Below are positions 9,069-21,363 of a stretch of DNA of 64,000 nucleotides, piece by piece. Below the pieces are notes generated by a model, which made no database searches, was not told the origin of the DNA, and saw nothing but the letters and a program-made list of their open reading frames with translations. A program made the position numbers and the translations under genes. The stretch lies in contig BDDD01000552.1 in NCBI GenBank assembly GCA_001972305.1, forward strand, positions 90,458-154,457. Reading direction: 5' to 3'. This stretch comes from Cephalotus follicularis (Eukaryota > Streptophyta > Magnoliopsida > Oxalidales > Cephalotaceae). How positions within the stretch are numbered: the stretch's first letter is position 1; each line of letters starts with the position of its first letter.

Positions 9069-10118
9069 CCAAAACAACCCAACATCGTTAATCGCCCGCA
9101 AAACGGAGCGTGATTAAGTACAAGTCTACAATCCATCCTCGAACAAATCCGTAAAAACAGTACATCGGAAATCCTTTAACAACATAGTTATTACAAAATA
9201 GGAGAATAGTAAAACTAGAACAACATAACACTTGCTCTTGGTCCATGCCAATCCAACAGTCCACTGCATCAATCTGTAAAGTAGGGGGTTAGCCTTTGTC
9301 CTCACTCGGCTAAGTCATAAAAGTAGTTCAGGATTAAATTAAATGCATGTCATGATATGAATGCATGAATGATTCAGTGCAGTAGAAAGTCCAGTTTATA
9401 TATATACAAAATATATGCATGTAGAAATAGTACAGTAGTAGCCCAGCCAAGGCTACATCAACAAAACAGTAATGTCCGAGAAGGACCAACAAGCAGTACA
9501 GGATGTCCACATAGGACCACAACAACAGGCAGTATGTGTAACGTCGCCAACTCCTGGCCCCACGCTACACTCCCACTCTGGTCCCTACTTCAGGCAACCG
9601 AGCGAGGCAACAGTACAGTGAGTTACCCAGCCATACTCCTGGCCCCTAGGTCAACCCTACCACTAACCGGCGCTGGCAACCTCCGCCATGCAGCTAGTGG
9701 CTGAAGCACAAACACATAACAATTCACAGAGCAAACAGTGAATTCAAGCAGTAACAGTGCAGTAAACAGGACAGTAGCGATCGTTTAGATCCACAACAGG
9801 CAGATTATTTCCAAAATGTTTGGAGAGTGACAACATTTGAAATAATGCATTTTCAGTAGAAAATATGTTTAAACAGTTTCAGTAGCGGAAATCGCTTTCC
9901 AAAGATATTGAAAATACGATATCAATATTTGTTTTGTACTCAAAATAGCAGTTTCAATTCACATATGCATTTCTAAAGTAACGACACATTAGAAATCATA
10001 ATTCGTGTACAAACAGTACAAAACAGGCAGTAAACAGTACATATCCAATGCATACAAATTCTTAAATGCATCCTAGCAGGAACTGGGATCGTTTCGCATC
10101 GTTTGAGGCAAACAGCAG

Positions 10119-10872
10119 TCCAACCAGTCGGCTGGAATCCTTACCAGTCGACTGTTTCTGGGTCGAGCAGTATCAGTCGTCGACTGGTTCCTTCTACCAG
10201 TCGATTGTCCATTAGGCAGTGGGCTGTTGTTCTTCAACAGTCGGTTGTTACAGTGCACCCATACGAGAATATTTCCCAGGTTACCATTTCTGGGCAGTGA
10301 AAGTATGAACAGTCGACTGCTTTCCATTGGCAGTCGACTGGTATCATTGAGTAGTCGACTGTCTCCCTTCGACAGTCGACTTCTCTGTGAACCAGTGGCA
10401 TACAATCGATCTAACTACACCAACGGATCATGTTAAACAGATAAATTAAGCTCAGGGACAGGAAATACAACTACAGGTTGTCATATCATCCATATAACAA
10501 CTCATCCAACACTCATTTCATCATACAAGCCAATCCATATAAGGTCCAACATGCATGTACAATAATCACCTTGATTCTTAGTAGGCAGGCATAGCAGTTG
10601 AAAACAGTAGTAACCACATTCAAAATTCAGTAGCTATAACTCACAAAACCAGGCATTTCGAATCATGGAACATGCAATAAGTTTAAACTCAAAATGCCAT
10701 TATAACTTCCCCTAGCTTTTGATTCCAAGTTAGGAACCTCAGGCGTCAACACTACATGTGTCCATTCTCACACACAACGAATCATGGCGTCAATGTTTAT
10801 CGCGAAAACAGAGCTCGTTCTCCGTATAACAGTCCACAGCGTCGACGCTTCTTTCCTAAGCGTCGAAGTTTA
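10119..10872. repeat. AGTCGACTG array and GCGTCGACGC pair in D1
   Basis: About ten CAGTCGACTG/CAGTCGGCTG copies lie between 10119 and 10386. Two GCGTCGACGC/GCGTCGAAG units lie at 10839-10872. The order (AGTCGACT type nearer the LTR 3' end, GCGTCGACGC type further 5') is the same in D2. Confidence 0.8.
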
Positions 10873-12414
10873 AGCGAACCAAAACATGGTTCCTTCAACA
10901 CGTCTCAAGACCAATGGAATTAAAAGCATACAACACATGCAATCCGACTCACAATCATTGTAAAACACGATATGCATGACATGTTAACTATTCCTAGTAA
11001 CCCTAACAGAGTCACACAATTCACAATCCATGCATTTCATCAAATGAACAATCATGACAATTGAACTAAAATATGCATGTATAAATCCCCTATAACTACC
11101 CCTACCTGGAATTCCAAGTTAGGAATCGCAGTAGCAATAGCACAGTGGAGCTGCAGGTTCAATTGCCGAACCTTTCCAATAACCGTTGAACCGAAGCCGG
11201 TTCTTGCTAATTGATCATTTCCACTACCAAATGCAATTGCCGATCACACACTGCACATATAACACATTTCATTACGATCACGCATGGAAACCGGCATTGC
11301 CGTTACCGACGCGCCGACCGGATTTCGGCCAACTCACCCAAGTTGTGCAACACCCATAAATGGGTTCCATATTGAACGGTCTACACAGAACCGCTCAAGA
11401 CTCACCGTGAATCGGCGCAGAACGTCTCGCCATGGGCGGCAGCGAGTTACGACTCACTGAGTCAACTCGCTGGACCTCAACAGGTCCGATCGCCACCCAA
11501 AAATGTCACACATTTACCAGTTACACACATCCATGCCCGTGACTCACCGAGACTCAGAGCAAAACGCACGGTCTCAGACGGTAGTGAGTCGACTCACCGA
11601 GTCGACACAGTCAACTGATGCAGGCCGATTCTGGCCGAGTTGACTAAGTCAACTGATTCCGGCCGATTCTGGTCGAATGACGCCTCACCGGTGGTAAAAA
11701 TGGATAGAGCAGGCCCTCTAGAACAAAACCCACCCCATCCGCGAAGCTAACGGCGTCGGAAAACACTGGCAGATGGCGCGTACAGTGACGGGGAAGAGAA
11801 GAAAAAGAAGAGAAAACAGGGGAAGGGGGAAGAGCTTACTGGCGGGTTGAGGGCCTGGGTTGCTCGTCGTCGTCTCTTGGTCCGATGGCTGGCTCCGGCG
11901 CGCTCTCTCTCCCTCTGCTCCGAGCTGTCTGCCACTCTCTATCGCTCTCTCTCCCTTGTGCAGGCGCACAAAGCACCCGCTGTCTTCTCTTTTCCACAGG
12001 CGTGTGATGCCCCCGTGTCTCTCCCTTTCTCCCTTCATTCTTTTGGCTTCCCTTTAGTATTTACTGGTAAAATACTAAGGTGGGGCCCGATTTTTTGGCG
12101 AATAGCGACATAAATTATCCGAACAGCCAGCAAAATAATCAAAACAATATTTCAAACGTTGGGCTTTACTGTCGCGCATTAAAAATAGGTTTTATTAGCC
12201 GTTTTGGCCAACATAATTACGGCTTCCAATGCGTAATGCCTTTTTATTACTATGGGCCTTTATAGGTTTTATTACAATCGTACATGCACCAATTTCATAA
12301 TAATTATTTATGAAATTCTAGGGCGTTATAGTATAGCTAGAGCAGGCGCCCCCTCACCGTCATCTGCTCATACATGGATATACCTTCACCAACCCTAACA
12401 GTGTAAATTTTTTG

Positions 12415-12458
12415 CAGAATGGCGAGGGCAATACCCTAGCCATGCCCTCGCAATTCTG
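12415..12458. repeat. Subterminal inverted repeat of CACTA, left end
   Basis: CAGAATGGCGAGGGCA (12415-12430) and TGCCCTCGCAATTCTG (12443-12458) form a 16-bp stem with one mismatch and a 12-bp spacer. The GCGAGGGCA core recurs in the right subterminal region (48270-48430). In CACTA elements such repeats are typically binding sites of the accessory TNPA-type protein. Confidence 0.75.
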
Positions 12459-12677
12459 TAGTTACTACTGGTGGTTATATCAAGAGAATCCATTCCCTAC
12501 ATCCAAGAAAAACCTACAATTCATTTCAGCAGTAGTGTCACACCCCGTTCCCATCAGACAACATTTTGGTCATGGCAATCAACATATATTCAGCTTATCG
12601 CAAAATACGTATAAATTAAAACCTTTCAAAACATAATATCATTGCGGAAGCATATGAATCATAAGCTAAAACCACAC

Positions 12678-12705
12678 GTATCATGCATCCCATACTACAT
12701 GATAC
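12678..12705 (-). other. Conserved LTR hairpin (D2 copy)
   Basis: Stem GTATCATG/CATGATAC (8 bp, perfect), loop TAGTATGGGATG on the minus strand, 142 nt before the LTR end. Compared with D1, four of eight stem pairs differ and every change is compensated. Confidence 0.8.
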
Positions 12706-13030
12706 AAGCATTCATCACCTTATAACCATTGTCAATTTCCCTCAAATGGAGCGTGATCAATATTCAATACAAAATACATTGATCCATCCATACAGTAATC
12801 CAATTAAACATCTCAATACATTTTTCGGTTTACATTTTATAAAAGAAGAACAACCCAGTCTTCTCTTCAAGTCTCCAAGTGTACGTGATAACAACACCCA
12901 CTGCATCAACTGAAATTGTAGGGGGTTAGCCTTTGTCCTCACTCAGCTAAGTATAAATGTAATTGGGGCCCAATGATAATGAATGTCATGAAATGAATGC
13001 ATCATGATGTAGTATATACTATATCTCGAT

Positions 13031-13031
<1 letters not shown>

Positions 13032-13070
<39 letters not shown>

Positions 13071-13074
13071 GTAT
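13032..13074. repeat. CA dinucleotide microsatellite
   Basis: About 21 uninterrupted CA units inside solo LTR D2, followed by a short AT-rich tract. The His/Thr-rich open frames over it are an artefact of the repeat. Confidence 0.95.
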
Positions 13075-13661
13075 ATATATCAACGTATATATACATATGC
13101 CAACAGGCTACAATCTCACAGTTCACAATCTTGTCCAAAGGACCAATCAATTCACAATGGGTACGAAGAGCGTCGCCAACTTCTGACCCCTACGTCGTAC
13201 ATCCTGACATCAGCCCCCAACTCCTGGAAGCACGAGCAGGTCACTGTACAATGAGTTATTCAGCCATCTCCTGGCCCCTGGGTCAACACGGCCACTAGCC
13301 ATCGCTGGCATATCCGCCACGCAACTAGTACTACCACAATCACAATCAATATCACAGTTTTCCAAGTAATTTATGAGATAAAAACACTTGAAAACAATCA
13401 CATTTTCACGATGTCATGGTTCTCAGTTCACGACGTCACAATTCTCAGTTCACGATGTTTTGGAAGCCATTTTCACAATCTTTTGAAAATATATATTTTA
13501 CTCAAAACATACATTTTCGTACAAAATAATGATTTATAACAATCATGTATGCACTTCCAAAAATGATAAAACAGTTTCACAATCAGTAATAGCAATCATT
13601 TCATAATTTGTTCATCATATTACACAATGCACACATATGCTTACCATGCAAAATAGTCCCT

Positions 13662-14390
13662 AACAGTCGGCTGTCTCCCCCTAACAGTGGACTATTTTCC
13701 TTCAACAGTCGGATGTCCTCTATTGGCAGGCTGCTACACTCAATCAACAGTCGACTGCCCTCTCTGGCAGTCGGCTGGTCCATGAACAGTACGCATCTCA
13801 GTCATCGTCACTTACTCCAGCAATCCACCTCAGCAAGCCCGGGTAGAGCGACATGTGGATAGTCGACTGTCACCCCAAAAAGTCGACTGTACCATCCACA
13901 GTCAGCCGCACTCTCTTGGCAGTCGGCTAATCACACTGCAGGAGGTGTCCTCCATTAAAATGCATGGATAGTTGACTGGATCTCTTGCACAGTCGGCTTC
14001 TTTCCTTGAGTAGTCGGTTGTTCTCACATAACAGTCGGCTGGTTCCCTTGGGCAGTCGACTATCCTTCCTGGACAGTCGACTGGCCCTGCAAGAATTCCA
14101 CAAAAACATCAGACAATACATGCAATTCTCCACCCAATCCATTCAAAACAAAGCATCCATAAACAGCAATACACATTCATGTTCATGTCACAGTCTATTG
14201 CATGCATTTCATCTATGAACATCCATTCACTTAAGCGTCGCCGCTTAACTCTTAGTGTCGTTCATTAGCGTGTAGCTGTACAAAGCGTCGACACTTCTAT
14301 CAGAAGCATCGACTGTCTAGAGGAATCAAGAGTTTGGCTCCTGTAACAGTCCATAGCATCAACATTTTTCCTTTAGGCCTCGATGGTTAA
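13662..14390. repeat. Palindrome arrays in D2
   Basis: About 14 AGTCGACTG/AGTCGGCTG units lie between 13662 and 14085, then five GCGTCGACGC-type units, several decayed (GCATCGAC, GCATCAAC), at 14233-14390. The array is longer than in D1 although the two LTRs are otherwise collinear, so unit number changes between copies. Confidence 0.8.
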
Positions 14391-16236
14391 AGAAGACCAG
14401 AAGGTCATCTTCTTCCACACATTTCAATACCCAAAAATCAACATGCATAAACACACATGCAATCTGATCCACAATCATTTCAATCACAATATGCAAGGCA
14501 GGTTATCTACTCATAGTAACCCTAACACCAATCATACCATTCACACACCCTGGGAAAATCAACCCAAAACATGTATGCAATGCAAACCACAATCACTCTA
14601 AAACACGATATGCATGGCAGGTTAACTACTTATAGTAACCCTAACACAAATCACGCAATTCACAATCCACAAACCATGCATTTCATCAATGACATTACAA
14701 CATGATTGAACTCAAACTTGCATGTATAGCTTCCGCTACCTGGAATTCCAAGTTAGGAATCGCAGTAGCAACAGCACAGTCGAGCCGCAAGTACAATTGC
14801 GGAACCTTTCCCAGTAACCGTTGAACCAAACCTGGTTCTTGTCGATTGATCAGTTCCTCACTGCAAAATCCAATTGCCACTCACACACTGCACATACAAC
14901 ACATTTCCGTTATGCTCGACACACAAAACATTGCCGTCACCGGAACACCAGCCGGATTCCGGCCAACTCACCCAGCTTGTGAAACACCCATAAACTGTTT
15001 CCACATTGAACGGTGTACACATAACCGCTCAAGACTCATCGTGAATCAGCGCCGACCGTTGCGCGATGGCCGACAGGGAGTTGTGACTCACTGAGTCAAC
15101 TCGTCGGACCTCAACAGGTCCGATCGCCACCCAAAAATGCCACACATTCACCAGTTACACACATCCATTCACAAGACTTGCCGAGATTCGGCGCCAAACA
15201 CGCGGTCTCAGACGGCAGTGACTTGACTCGCTGAGTCGACTCAGCCAAGTGATTTCGGCCGATTCAGGTCGAGAAACTCCACACTGGTGGTCAAAATGGC
15301 CAGAGCTGGCCTTCTACACCAAAAACCACCCCATCCGCGAAGCTAACGGCATCGAAAAACCCACGGCCAGTGTGCACAGTGATGGGGAGAGAAGAAGAAA
15401 AAAGAAGAGATAAGAAGAAGGGGGAAGAGGTTACCGATCCGGTAGCTGGCTCCGACACACTCTCTCTCTTTCTCTCCTGATCTCTCTCCCTTTCTCTCTG
15501 GTGCGGGCGCTCAAAGCGCCCGCTACTCTTTCTTTTGCACGGGCGCGTGATGCGCCCGTGTTCTCTCCCTTTCGCCTTTATACTTTTGGCTTCTCTTTAG
15601 TATTTACTAGCCAAAATACTAAGGCCTGGGTCCTGATTATTCTGCGAATCGCAATATAAATTAAAACGACCACAAAAATAATTGTAATAATATTGCGAAC
15701 ACGTGGCCTTACTGTCGTGCATTAAAAAATAGGCTTTATTTACCATTTTGGGCAACGCAATTATGGCTTCAATGCGTAATGCCTTTTTATTACTCCGGGT
15801 CTCTATCTGTTTTATTTACGATCATACACGCACCGATTTCATAATAGTTATTTATGAAATTTAGGGGCGTTACAAGCAGCCACAATAACAGTTTATATTC
15901 CACAATTGGGTGATTGAATCTATCCATCACTACTAAACGACATATTTCATTCACATTTAAGCTAACAAAACAATGTAAATGGGATTTATAGCATATTTAT
16001 AAAAAGTGTAATACGTTTACAAACAGTCTTAAAATGTGTCAAACTAAACAAACAACGACTCGTGATCGCTATCGTCCGAGTTGGGAGATGGCTGGAAGGG
16101 GGGGTGCCGAGTCCACAATGAACTCTGATCAGATGGTGTGCGTCTGGACTGAGACCCCATCATCTGCGTCATTTGAGCGATAAAACTCTCCAACATCGTC
16201 TACACCTGATCCACCTACTGGCGAAGCTCTGAGACC

Positions 16237-17310
16237 TCATCGCGAACACCTGCATCCGTCCTTGGGCTGGCCTCTGATGGCTGTGAAGTTAATGGGCGAC
16301 TCTGACTTCCCACTCTGGACTGAGTACCTCAAAGTGCTTGTGGTAGCATTTTCGAGGAAGTCATGTAGTTTCCCAATCCACGGATCTTGCCCTTCCACGG
16401 ACCTCATGTTGCCTCTGTTCATGGCACGATGTCAAAGGGAGCCGGCCTACTACTATCGTCCATCCCCTCCACAGTATCTGCCCCGGCAGCAGCTCGATAC
16501 TTCTCCTATAAAAAAATACAAGATTAATCAGTTAAGTGATTGTCATATAAAAGGAAATTGACACATTCATTTCAGTTTGTGACTCACCATCCTCTCCATT
16601 ATAATAGGAGGTGGAAGAGTATCATTCCCATCCTTCCGATGGGTGTCATAAAATGCATCCACAGTAGGTTTCCCCTTGGCCTCCTGCAAGTCAAATGATA
16701 TTTTGAATTATTTTGAAACACAAATTAAGTGTATTAAGCACCATAATTATAAATTAAGTTTATTACTTACCCCCATCTGAAGTTGTCTTTCCATCGTGTC
16801 ACTACCGCCATTGTATATGGTATGTGCTTTGTTCGCCCTATTGGCGGCATTTGTTCTTTCCCGCTTCTGAAAATCCTCGGACATCCACATGTTCACCATT
16901 TCATCCCACAATGGCTTTGGTATCTCTACAGGGCCATGCTTTCTGCACTCAGGACTCATCTGACGCACACCAGCGTCCGTCATTGCCTTCTTCCTATAGT
17001 TACCTATCCACTTTGGGTAATTCTCCTGCACGTAACTATGGAATGCAAGCCTGTTGTTTGCATTAGATTGCAAAAAGTGGAAGTATTCCTACAAAACATC
17101 AACGTCAAACAACGAGTTAAAAAAATATTCTGAAAAAATGGTATTGTTAACTGCAACAGTTTTACTCACCAGTAGCTTCTCCCACAGTAGTTCCTTCTCT
17201 GAGTCGGGCCGCTGGCTCCACGTGGTCAATGGTTGCAGTATTCTACTCTTGATGATGGACGCTGTGGTGTTCTTCATGTCCATCTCCTCAAAACACATGC
17301 AATTAAACAA
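16237..17310 (-). pseudogene. CACTA second gene, Transposase_24-like (TNPA-type)
   Basis: Accessory CACTA protein related to the plant Ptta/En/Spm family (PF03004), thought to bind subterminal repeats. Readable exons in order: about 17250-17170 (WSQRPDSEKELLWEKLL), 17088-16771 (HSYVQENYPKWIGNYRKKA, PLWDEMVNMWMSEDF, then NRANKAHTIYNGGS, the family's NR...HTGGS block), 16683-16588 (EAKGKPTVDAFYDTHRKDG) and from 16505 (EKYRAAAGADT). Three introns have canonical borders: 17169-17089, 16770-16684 and 16587-16506 (GTGAGT or GTAAGT donors, CAG/TAG acceptors). The upstream exons and the start are unclear. A stop near 16417 ends the last exon. It lies downstream of TNP2 in the same orientation, as usual. 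Confidence 0.7.
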
Positions 17311-17843
17311 ATATTAGCACGAACATCATAGGTTAGTTTTAAATAAATGTACTTAAATTAATAGTTACTTACCCATTGGCACTGATATACTGAATAGGCC
17401 TAGAATCCTCCAACCCCTACGGGGGCAATCCTCCCCCCTACTAGCTCCCCTCATCCGTCGCTAATGGGAGCCATATTAAAAAACATTGTTACATAACGAA
17501 AAAGCTTCGACAATATGAAAAACAGTTTAAGGTCAAATATCGTGACATAACAAATTTCCTTACTAGCACTGGGAACATCGATATCCTGCTCCCGTGTGTC
17601 TAACTCCATGGTGTCCTACTCGGTACGCGTAGATACGGAGGGTGTGGTGGAATCTCTAGGAATAAAGGAATGGGTGACTCTGCGCGGCATATCTGCAAGA
17701 ACTCACCGTATTTAAAAACGATACAAACTACATATAGTTGTCCTACTATATATTATCAAATTACAATGTCGTGCCAAATTATATGATTAAGAATACTATT
17801 GCAAAAAGTATTTACTACATATACTACACTATTAACTTACAGT

Positions 17844-18600
17844 TTAAGCTATGCTATCAATATCCATGTTGTCTTGACTATCAAAATCATATTCCATCAC
17901 TCCGTCGTCCTCATCCGTGTTAGAAACATCGTCTTCCCATTCATCTTCCTCGTCATCCGTATTATCGTGGTCTGACATAGGATCATATTCAAACATTTGG
18001 AGGTAATACTACCTCATCCCATTCCCTATCTCCTTTAGGGGAATCTTCACTTTCAGGTCTTAAATCAGCTACAAATGATCGTAGTGGACCAGTGGAAACA
18101 TCTTCTTGAAATGTAATATCCATACCCAAATTGTCGCCATCTTCTTCTTCATAATCAGGAAGGTTGTAGGCATTTTTGGGTTTCGTTTTTATCGCAGTCA
18201 CCCACCCTTTGTACCTACGATCGTTGGAAATGCTGGGTGTAGAGAACACATGCATGCTTGACTTGCTAGCATGAACGGCTCGTATGTGGGGAGTTCCTTT
18301 TCTGGGTTCAGACGAACAATCCCAAACTCATCCACTCTGGTATCTCTCTTCGAAGTGTCAACACAATCACACTTGAATAAAACAACTTTGTTGTCTTTTT
18401 TGTAGAAATCAAGCTCCACAATGTCGACCAAGGCTCTGTAGAAGTCACTACAACTATCATTCCAAGTGCTTCCCTTCATCATTACACCCCAATTATGAGT
18501 TGTTGAGGTCCTCGATGCATCTTTAGTGTGAAACTTGTACCCGTTGATGACATATCCCTTCCACAACCTCACTTTTGTAGCAGGTGCACTTGCTAAATGT
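17844..18600 (-). pseudogene. CACTA TNP2 C-terminal part (DUF4216 and acidic tail)
   Basis: The conserved C-terminal region of the CACTA TNP2 polyprotein, of unknown biochemical role. VINGYKFHTKDASR and TTHNWGVMM begin the DUF4216 (PF13952) block, followed by VELDFYKKDNKVVLFKCDC and FGIVRLN (18572-18300). A frameshift near 18230-18250 separates the next segment, which reads RRYKGWVTAIKTKPKNAYNL. The protein ends in a strongly acidic tail (about 17990-17847) with a TAA at 17844-17846, in a third phase. Its broken frames make it a pseudogene. It is separated from the DUF4218 region by about 500 bp that includes intron-like sequence. Confidence 0.75.
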
Positions 18601-19084
18601 CATAGATGGGCATCAACTTCCTTGTCATTCCTAACCTATTAAGTGTGTAATGTACACACGTAACATAGAAATCAGCATCAACAATTGAAAATCATGAAAC
18701 TTATAAACGCTTTGTAGACATTCTGGCATTACTTACACGGCTTTGAAACCATTTCACAAAGTGTGCATCGTGTTCTTGTTCAATTTGTTTGGGGGTAGTG
18801 TTAGGGTTTAATTCGTTGACTAGTTGTTTGTACTCACTACAACAAAGAATACAAGTGAGATACGTTCAAATTGCACAATTCGTATAAATAGAGTATAAAA
18901 TTAGTACAATATATATGCGTAGTTACTCAACCAGAGGGCTGACTTCATCGCAGTTCAGAAGGATGTACAAATATGCAGCCTCGTATTCTTGGTCAGTAAT
19001 ATGTCTGTTCTCTGTCTTGCCCATTGCTTTACCGGGATGAGTAAATATGGATAGCAATCCATTACTGGCAACAGTGCCCCCATC

Positions 19085-21363
19085 TCAGTTTCTCTCGGGT
19101 CTATTCAGCCTCGTCGGGACATCAAGTTCGAAATAATATGAGCAAAACAATGTCAGCTCATGAACGATGTATGCCTCGACGATCGACCCTTCCACACGAG
19201 CTTTGTTCTTGACCATCTTCTTCAGATCAAACAGCTCTCTGCAATTAAATATGTAATTAGAATGCATGACAAAGAGATGAACATTTTTAGAAAGAGAAAC
19301 AACGAGTAGCTACACCTCTCAATGGGATACATCAATGTATTCAGGACCGGCCCATATACTTTCACTTCGTAAGCTAGGTGGACGAGAAGATGTTCCATCA
19401 AATCAAAAAATGATGGAGGAAATATCTTCTCTATTTGTCAAATTGTTTGCACAATGTTACTTTGGAGCAAGTCCATCTTCGCAACACTGTTTGATGCTGA
19501 GCATATATTCTTGAAAAAAATCACTGACCTCATCCAACACCATCAAGATATTTCTCAGCAGGAACTCAGGAAATGCAATCGGAAGAAGCCTCTGCATGAA
19601 GACATGGCAATCATGGCTCTTCAATCCCGAAACCTTACACTCTGAAACATTCACACACCGACAAATGTTTGAGGCGTATCCATCCGGAAACCTTATCTTT
19701 GTCATCCATTCACAAACTTGTTTGACATGTTCGTTGTTCAGTGAATATTTTGCTGGTGGCAATATGAACTGTCCATCCACCTCTTTTGCATGCAGTTCAG
19801 GTCTTATTCTCAACTATTTCATATGAAGTCGAGCTTGTACGTGGTCCTTGGATTTTCCCTTCACATTCATGACCGTGTTGAATATATTTTCAAACACGTT
19901 CTTCTCGATGTGCATGACGTCCAACTTGTGTCTGACTAGTACTTTACTCCAGGAAGGAAGTTCCAAAAAGATTCTTCGCTTAGTCCAATTGTGTACTCTC
20001 CCGAACCCAGGAACCTTACTAGTTGGTACACCTTTTCCAGACACAACTTCATTCAACTTGGGGATTTGATCCTCTACCTCTTCCCCTAATAACCTCTCCA
20101 CACCCACCTCGGTCACTCGTCGACCCTTCAAGAATTTTTTATTGTCTCTTCTAAACTGATGGTCTGTGGGCAACAATTGACGATGATAGTAAAACCATAA
20201 ATATTTCAGACTGTGCTTCAATCTAAAACCCTTGGTCCGACCCATGCAGCAGGGGCATGCCAAATGACAATGAGTACTCCAGCCTGACAGCATTCCATAG
20301 GCAGGAAAGTCACTAATCGTCCACATTAAAGCTGCCATCATCTGAAACTTCTTCTTGCGCGATGCATCATAGGTTACAACTCTAGTTTCCCATAACATCT
20401 TAAACTCGTCAATGAGTGGATGCAGAAACACATCAATATCTTTCACTTGGCTTTTTGGTCCAGGTATAATCAAGGATAAAGACATGAATGGCTTCGTCAT
20501 ACACAACCAAGGTGGAAGATTGTATGGGAAAACAAAAACAGGCCAGCAAGAGTAAACACTGGTACTAACCCCAAAAGGACAAAACTCGTTCGTTGCTATT
20601 CCTATTCTAACATTGCCAACCTTTGGAGCAAAAGATGGAAAACTAATATCAAAGTGCTTCCAAGCTTCACCGTCAACCGGGTGTACCATTCCCACTTCGT
20701 CACTGTTGTTATCCTTCCTCTTCTTACTATGCCACCTTATATTAGCAGATGTTTTTTCTGATTGAAACAACCTCTGAAGTCTTGGCGCCATTGGAAAGTG
20801 ACGTAAAACCTTGTAAGGTGCATGTTTCTTTCTCTTTCCTCTACTTCTAGGTTTGAATCTAGGATGATTAAATGTTGGACACTCTGTAGCACACTTGTGC
20901 TGATCCTCGTAATACAACATACAATCATTGACACATGCATCTATCTTTTTGTAGCCTAATCCCAATGTCTTCATAATTTATTTCAGCTTGTAATAAGACT
21001 CCGGCAGCTTCTCATCCTCAGGCATTCTGCTAAGAATGATCTCAAAAATTTCCTTAGCCCCTTAGTTAGGAATCCCATACTTGGACTTGACATTCATGAG
21101 TCTCGTCATCATAGACAGCTTGGTGTGTTTTTTACAGCCATTGCATAACAGTTCATCCGCATCCTTAAGCAGGTCATAGAACTTCTTTGCATTGGGATTC
21201 GAAAGTTAATTGGTCGTCTCGTCATGTTCACGACTATCAAACTCGAACCCCCCCAGCATCCATTAGAGATCAACAAAATGATTGCTCAGACTCGAGGGGT
21301 CTGGCTGTTCTACTACAGCCCAACTGCGTTCCCTCATTTCCCCATGTTTATCCCATAACGTGT
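19085..21363 (-). pseudogene. CACTA transposase TNP2 (Transposase_21) with DUF4218
   Basis: Main transposase that binds and cuts the element ends. The long open part (20974-19814) starts near MKTLGLGYKKIDACVNDC, the TNP2 entry motif with CP-like cysteines, then HPVDGEAWKHFD, PYNLPPWLCM, LIIPGPKSQVKDIDVFLHP, GWSTHCHLACPCC and LDVMHIEKNVFENI, all Transposase_21 (PF02992) landmarks. One in-frame stop (about 19814) separates RIRPELH and the following segment to 19457. DUF4218 then reads FFDLMEHLLVHLAYEVK and, after a canonical 77-bp intron (19315-19239), ELFDLKKMVKNKARVEGS. Upstream, 21363-20975 is homologous but has at least four stops. At 21363 the gene is interrupted by a solo LTR. It continues at 24971-24925 and then at 47368-47212. 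Confidence 0.9.

Larger units (their letters stand above)
8895..12330 (-). mobile_element. Solo LTR of chromovirus-type gypsy (D1)
   Basis: On the plus strand it begins TGTCACACCCCG and ends GGGCGTTATA (a decayed GGGCGTTACA), i.e. TG...CA ends on the minus strand. The 3' terminus GGGGTGTGACA, the hairpin at 9041-9068, the TGCTTCCGCAA block and the GGCTAACCCCCTAC block are shared with element A's LTR, hence the gypsy assignment. No internal domain, primer site or polypurine tract flanks it. The flanks (GAAAA left, GTATA right) do not match, so the target duplication is lost or the ends are rearranged. Inside are a palindrome array and, near the right end, a TC-rich leader-like region. It is close to D2 (12536-15874) along its length. 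Confidence 0.75.
12536..15874 (-). mobile_element. Solo LTR of chromovirus-type gypsy (D2) in CACTA
   Basis: The plus-strand ends are TGTCACACCCCG (12536) and GGGCGTTACA (15874). The flanking pentamers AGTAG (12531-12535) and AGCAG (15875-15879) form a target duplication with one mismatch. No internal region is present, so it is a solo LTR made by LTR-LTR recombination. It carries the hairpin, the TGCTTCCGCAA block, a CA microsatellite, both palindrome array types and a TC-rich leader, in the same order as D1. It interrupts the 3' non-coding part of the CACTA element. Confidence 0.85.

Noticed and set aside
8890..12335. Target duplication for solo LTR D1
   Set aside because: The flanks GAAAA and GTATA do not match, so none is claimed.
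13029..13298. His/Thr repeat open frames
   Set aside because: They are produced by the CA microsatellite and LTR text of D2.
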